Below are positions 62,701 through 64,000 of a stretch of 64,000 nt of DNA, in pieces. Position numbers and translations under genes: made by a program. The stretch is from NCBI GenBank assembly GCA_033764075.1, contig JANRJH010000054.1, forward strand, positions 1 to 64,000, given 5' to 3'. The notes under the pieces were generated by a model. It had not been told where the DNA came from. It did no database searches and was given only the letters and a program-made list of their open reading frames with translations. This DNA is from M3007 sp033764075 (GTDB taxonomy: Bacteria > Bacteroidota > Bacteroidia > Chitinophagales > Saprospiraceae). Numbering within the stretch: the first letter of the stretch is position 1; the number at the start of each line of letters is the position of its first letter.

Positions 62701-62900
62701 TGCTCCAGCGGGGCAGCCACCGACTTCTCCATGTCCAACGCGTTGGCGCCCGTATAAAACGCGGTGACCTGTACCATGGGCGGCGTGATCTCCGGGTACT
62801 TGGACACCGGGATGCCGCGCAGGATCACCAGGCCCAGAATAACCATCAGGATGGACACCACCATGGCAAATATGGGCCTGTTGATAAAAAATGAACTCAT
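59736..62900 (-). CDS. RND multidrug efflux permease (HAE1/AcrB type)
   Basis: The inner-membrane proton-driven pump. The 1054 residues are the usual length. Features include the N-terminal helix FINRPIFAMVVSILMVILGL, the porter domain, the charge relay DD pair in GLVVDDAIVVVEAVMHHME, the conserved lysine in LNAKNAILIVEFAK, and the HAE1 pattern GVGDVTMFGGSEYAMRIWLQ. It is 12 bases downstream of the adaptor gene and overlaps the channel gene. Substrates are probably hydrophobic compounds such as dyes, detergents or antibiotics, as in this family generally. Confidence 0.97.
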   Translation of the reverse strand: MSSFFINRPIFAMVVSILMVILGLVILRGIPVSKYPEITPPMVQVTAFYTGANALDMEKSVAAPLEQQVNGVEEMIYMKSVNAGNGATTLQVSFEVGTNLDNANMLTQNRVSAATPFLPPEVTKLGVNVKKSLTFPLLIISLYSPEDAFSASFINNFAYLNVIDELKRIKGVGDVTMFGGSEYAMRIWLQPDRLASFGLTPADVMKAISEQSNIVPGGSFGEQPAAPGNQNTYTATLQQQLVEAEAFGNILLKTNDNGGQIRVRDVARTELGNQYYTASSRIDGLPSAAIAIYQVPGSNGLEVANTVFEKMEALKGRFPQGMDYKVSLDTTEAITAGIEEINHTLLEAVVLVLLVVFIFLQNFRATFIPLLTVPVSLIGTFIIFPLLGFSVNTLSLLGLVLAIGLVVDDAIVVVEAVMHHMEHGLSPLEATRKAMKEVAGPVVAIAVILAAVFIPVALTGGITGLLYQQFAITIAISVAVSAFNALTLSPALSALMLRPAREQKGPLGVFFRGFNRVFDWFTDRYMAVAGFFARKPILAVLCLAGIVLATYVLATRVPSGFVPEEDEGYYMMAVQLPDAASLERTKAVTRKVESLLKEIEGIQSVTVVDGNSFLSGTTTPNAAVVFISLENWHHRHHTAAELIARTNKLMRAHINEATVVAFAPPPIPGLGTSAGFSLMVQDRSGQSPQFLAEQVQAFISEASKRPEIGYAMSLYRANVPQKRIVVDKDKVQKLGLSINDVNATISTMLGGAYVNNFVAFGRQYKTYVQADAPFRSNPQDLKQLFVRDSKGNMVNLGTLCHVEESSGPSYINRFNVYRSAEITGVPAPGYSSSQALKALEETADKVLSPNCNIAWSNMSYQEKAAEGQGAAVFGMALLFVFLILAAQYESWSLPFSVLLGTPWAAMGAFLGLYLAGLSSPSFVNNVFAQIGLVMLIGLNAKNAILIVEFAKMKQEQEGLTPLQAALEGARLRFRPILMTSFAFILGVVPLLRATGAGAEARKVMGMAVFSGMLVATIIGVILIPAFYTLLAAKGKPKTPPAPPTETPHENDHHA

Positions 62901-62912
62901 ACCGTAACAGGT

Positions 62913-64000
62913 TTAACGGGTGGAAACGGAGGTGGAATCGTAATTCCAGGGCATCACTACCGGATAGATGGTTACGTCGGGCTTAATGGAGGTGCTGCCC
63001 AGTACGGCTACGCGCTCCCCGTCGCGAAGGCCTTCGGTCACTACCCAATTGGCGCCAATGCGGGGGCCCATTTTTACCTGACGGGGAGAGATGGTGTTGT
63101 TTTCATTCAGCACATACACCATGTACACCTCCTGCATCTGGTTAACGGCTTGCTGGGGCACTACAATGGCGTCTTTGAGTTCCTGGGTGGTCAGGCGCAA
63201 TTTTACATACTGACCTGGCTTGAGCAGGCCGCGCGCATTTTGGAAGACAGCTTGCACCAGAATAGAGCCGGTCTGCGGGTCGATCTCCCGGTTGGTCAGG
63301 TCCAGGCGGCCTGGTTCGGTGAAGGAGGTGCCGTCGCTCAGCACCAGCTCCATGGGGAAGTTGGACAAAGCACCGCTGCCTTTGGCCTTGGTGTACCGAA
63401 GAAAGTCCTGCTCGCTCACCGAAAAGCGCACCCGCACAGAACCGAGGGCAGAGACGGTATTCAGGGGTTGCGACGACATGATGCGCACGTAATCGCCTAC
63501 CTGCACGTTGGAAATGCCGATGACGCCGTCAATGGGCGATTTGACCTTGGTGTAGCCCAGTCGCACCTGCGCGTTGTTTAGTGCCGCCTGAGCAGCCTGC
63601 ACCTCTGATGCGGCGGCTTTTTCAGCGGCCTGCGCAGCATCGAGTTCCCGCTTACTCAAGGCGTTCATGGCCGTCAGGGGCTCTACCCGCGACAGGTCGG
63701 ACCGGGCTTTCACATGCGTTGACGTGGCGGACGTCAGGCGAGCCTTCGCCTGGTCGATGTCGTTGAGCAGCGGTTGGTCGTCCAGGGAATACAGCAGTTG
63801 CCCTTTCCGCACCCTGTCGCCTTCCTTGAAATGGATGGCGGTGACCCATCCGTCAATCCGGGATTGTATCTCCACGTCGGTCGCCCCGTAGGTCTGCCCG
63901 ATGTATTCGCTGATGATGGGGACATTCCGTTTACCAACCGCCACTACGTTTACATCCGGCGGTGGTGGCGGAGCCGGGGCTTCTTTTTCCCCGCAGCCCA
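62913..64000 (-). CDS. RND efflux membrane fusion protein, partial (5' end outside window)
   Basis: The periplasmic adaptor of the pump. The frame is open to the window edge. Near the edge it reads GCGEKEAPAPPPPPDVNVVA, a lipobox cysteine followed by a proline-rich spacer, so the true start lies beyond 64000 and the GTG at 63944 is not the start. The body shows the lipoyl domain (DGWVTAIHFKEGDRVRKGQL), helical hairpin (about 63540-63740) and beta-barrel (LRLTTQELKDAIVVPQQAV). It is the first gene of the efflux operon as seen here. A regulator, if present, is outside the window. Confidence 0.93.
   Translation of the reverse strand, partial: GCGEKEAPAPPPPPDVNVVAVGKRNVPIISEYIGQTYGATDVEIQSRIDGWVTAIHFKEGDRVRKGQLLYSLDDQPLLNDIDQAKARLTSATSTHVKARSDLSRVEPLTAMNALSKRELDAAQAAEKAAASEVQAAQAALNNAQVRLGYTKVKSPIDGVIGISNVQVGDYVRIMSSQPLNTVSALGSVRVRFSVSEQDFLRYTKAKGSGALSNFPMELVLSDGTSFTEPGRLDLTNREIDPQTGSILVQAVFQNARGLLKPGQYVKLRLTTQELKDAIVVPQQAVNQMQEVYMVYVLNENNTISPRQVKMGPRIGANWVVTEGLRDGERVAVLGSTSIKPDVTIYPVVMPWNYDSTSVSTR

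Overview
The window comes from a member of the Bacteroidota, most likely a Saprospiria/Lewinella-type lineage. The evidence is a complete type IX secretion core (porP-gldK-gldL-gldM-gldN), a T9SS sorting tail on a giant surface protein, a short Bacteroidota-type primary sigma factor, repeated -7 boxes of the form TAnnTTTG, and menaquinone genes of the futalosine type (mqnB, mqnD). Codon use is fairly GC-rich throughout. I see no rRNA, tRNA, CRISPR array, prophage or intact insertion sequence. The lineage is an inference; only the phylum is strongly supported.

Layout. 0-10 kb: primary sigma factor; a 1723-residue cysteine-rich, dockerin-like, T9SS-sorted protein; penicillin-binding protein 1C; an OmpA-type lipoprotein. 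10-17 kb: three outer-membrane or lipoprotein genes on the minus strand, an incomplete phenylacetyl-CoA epoxidase pair (paaB, paaC), a Tat-targeted LD-carboxypeptidase, and a DUF2027/Smr protein. 17-25 kb: the T9SS/gliding cluster on the minus strand, preceded by an SSP411-type thioredoxin-domain protein. 25-31 kb: MscS channel, alanine dehydrogenase, a DUF3298-like secreted protein, mqnD, an RluA-type pseudouridine synthase and an RpiB-like protein lacking both canonical catalytic histidines. 31-42 kb: a decayed MNT-nucleotidyltransferase remnant between two palindromes, mfd, a PpiD-like foldase, a C39-peptidase ABC exporter with its HlyD partner, and a DUF1573 protein. 42-49 kb: PAP2 phosphatase, methyltransferase, mqnB, a saccharopine dehydrogenase-like enzyme, a non-coding stretch with two small terminated transcription units, a PhoB/PhoR-like pair, and a SulP transporter. 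49-57 kb: an MHS-family transporter with a small membrane partner and a porin, then a symporter-histidine kinase fusion with its own small membrane partner, and a zinc-free quinone oxidoreductase. 57-64 kb: a lipoprotein and a tripartite RND efflux operon whose adaptor gene runs off the end.

Much of the window concerns the cell envelope: T9SS builds and drives the outer-membrane export and gliding machine, the giant protein is a probable T9SS client, PBP1C, LdcA, OmpA and PAP2 touch the wall or lipid carrier, and RND and C39/HlyD systems export small molecules or peptides.

The most unusual items are non-coding: a 42-bp perfect inverted repeat between convergent genes, a promoter bracketed by a 14-bp inverted repeat in front of the peptide exporter, a well-delimited sRNA candidate (about 45465-45580), a 19-codon micro-ORF followed by a terminator (45835-46000), GGTnGTC heptamer tracts, and a dispersed palindromic repeat present three times. 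Start sites were moved inward from the longest open frame where a signal peptide, lipobox or neighbour overlap made that clearly better.
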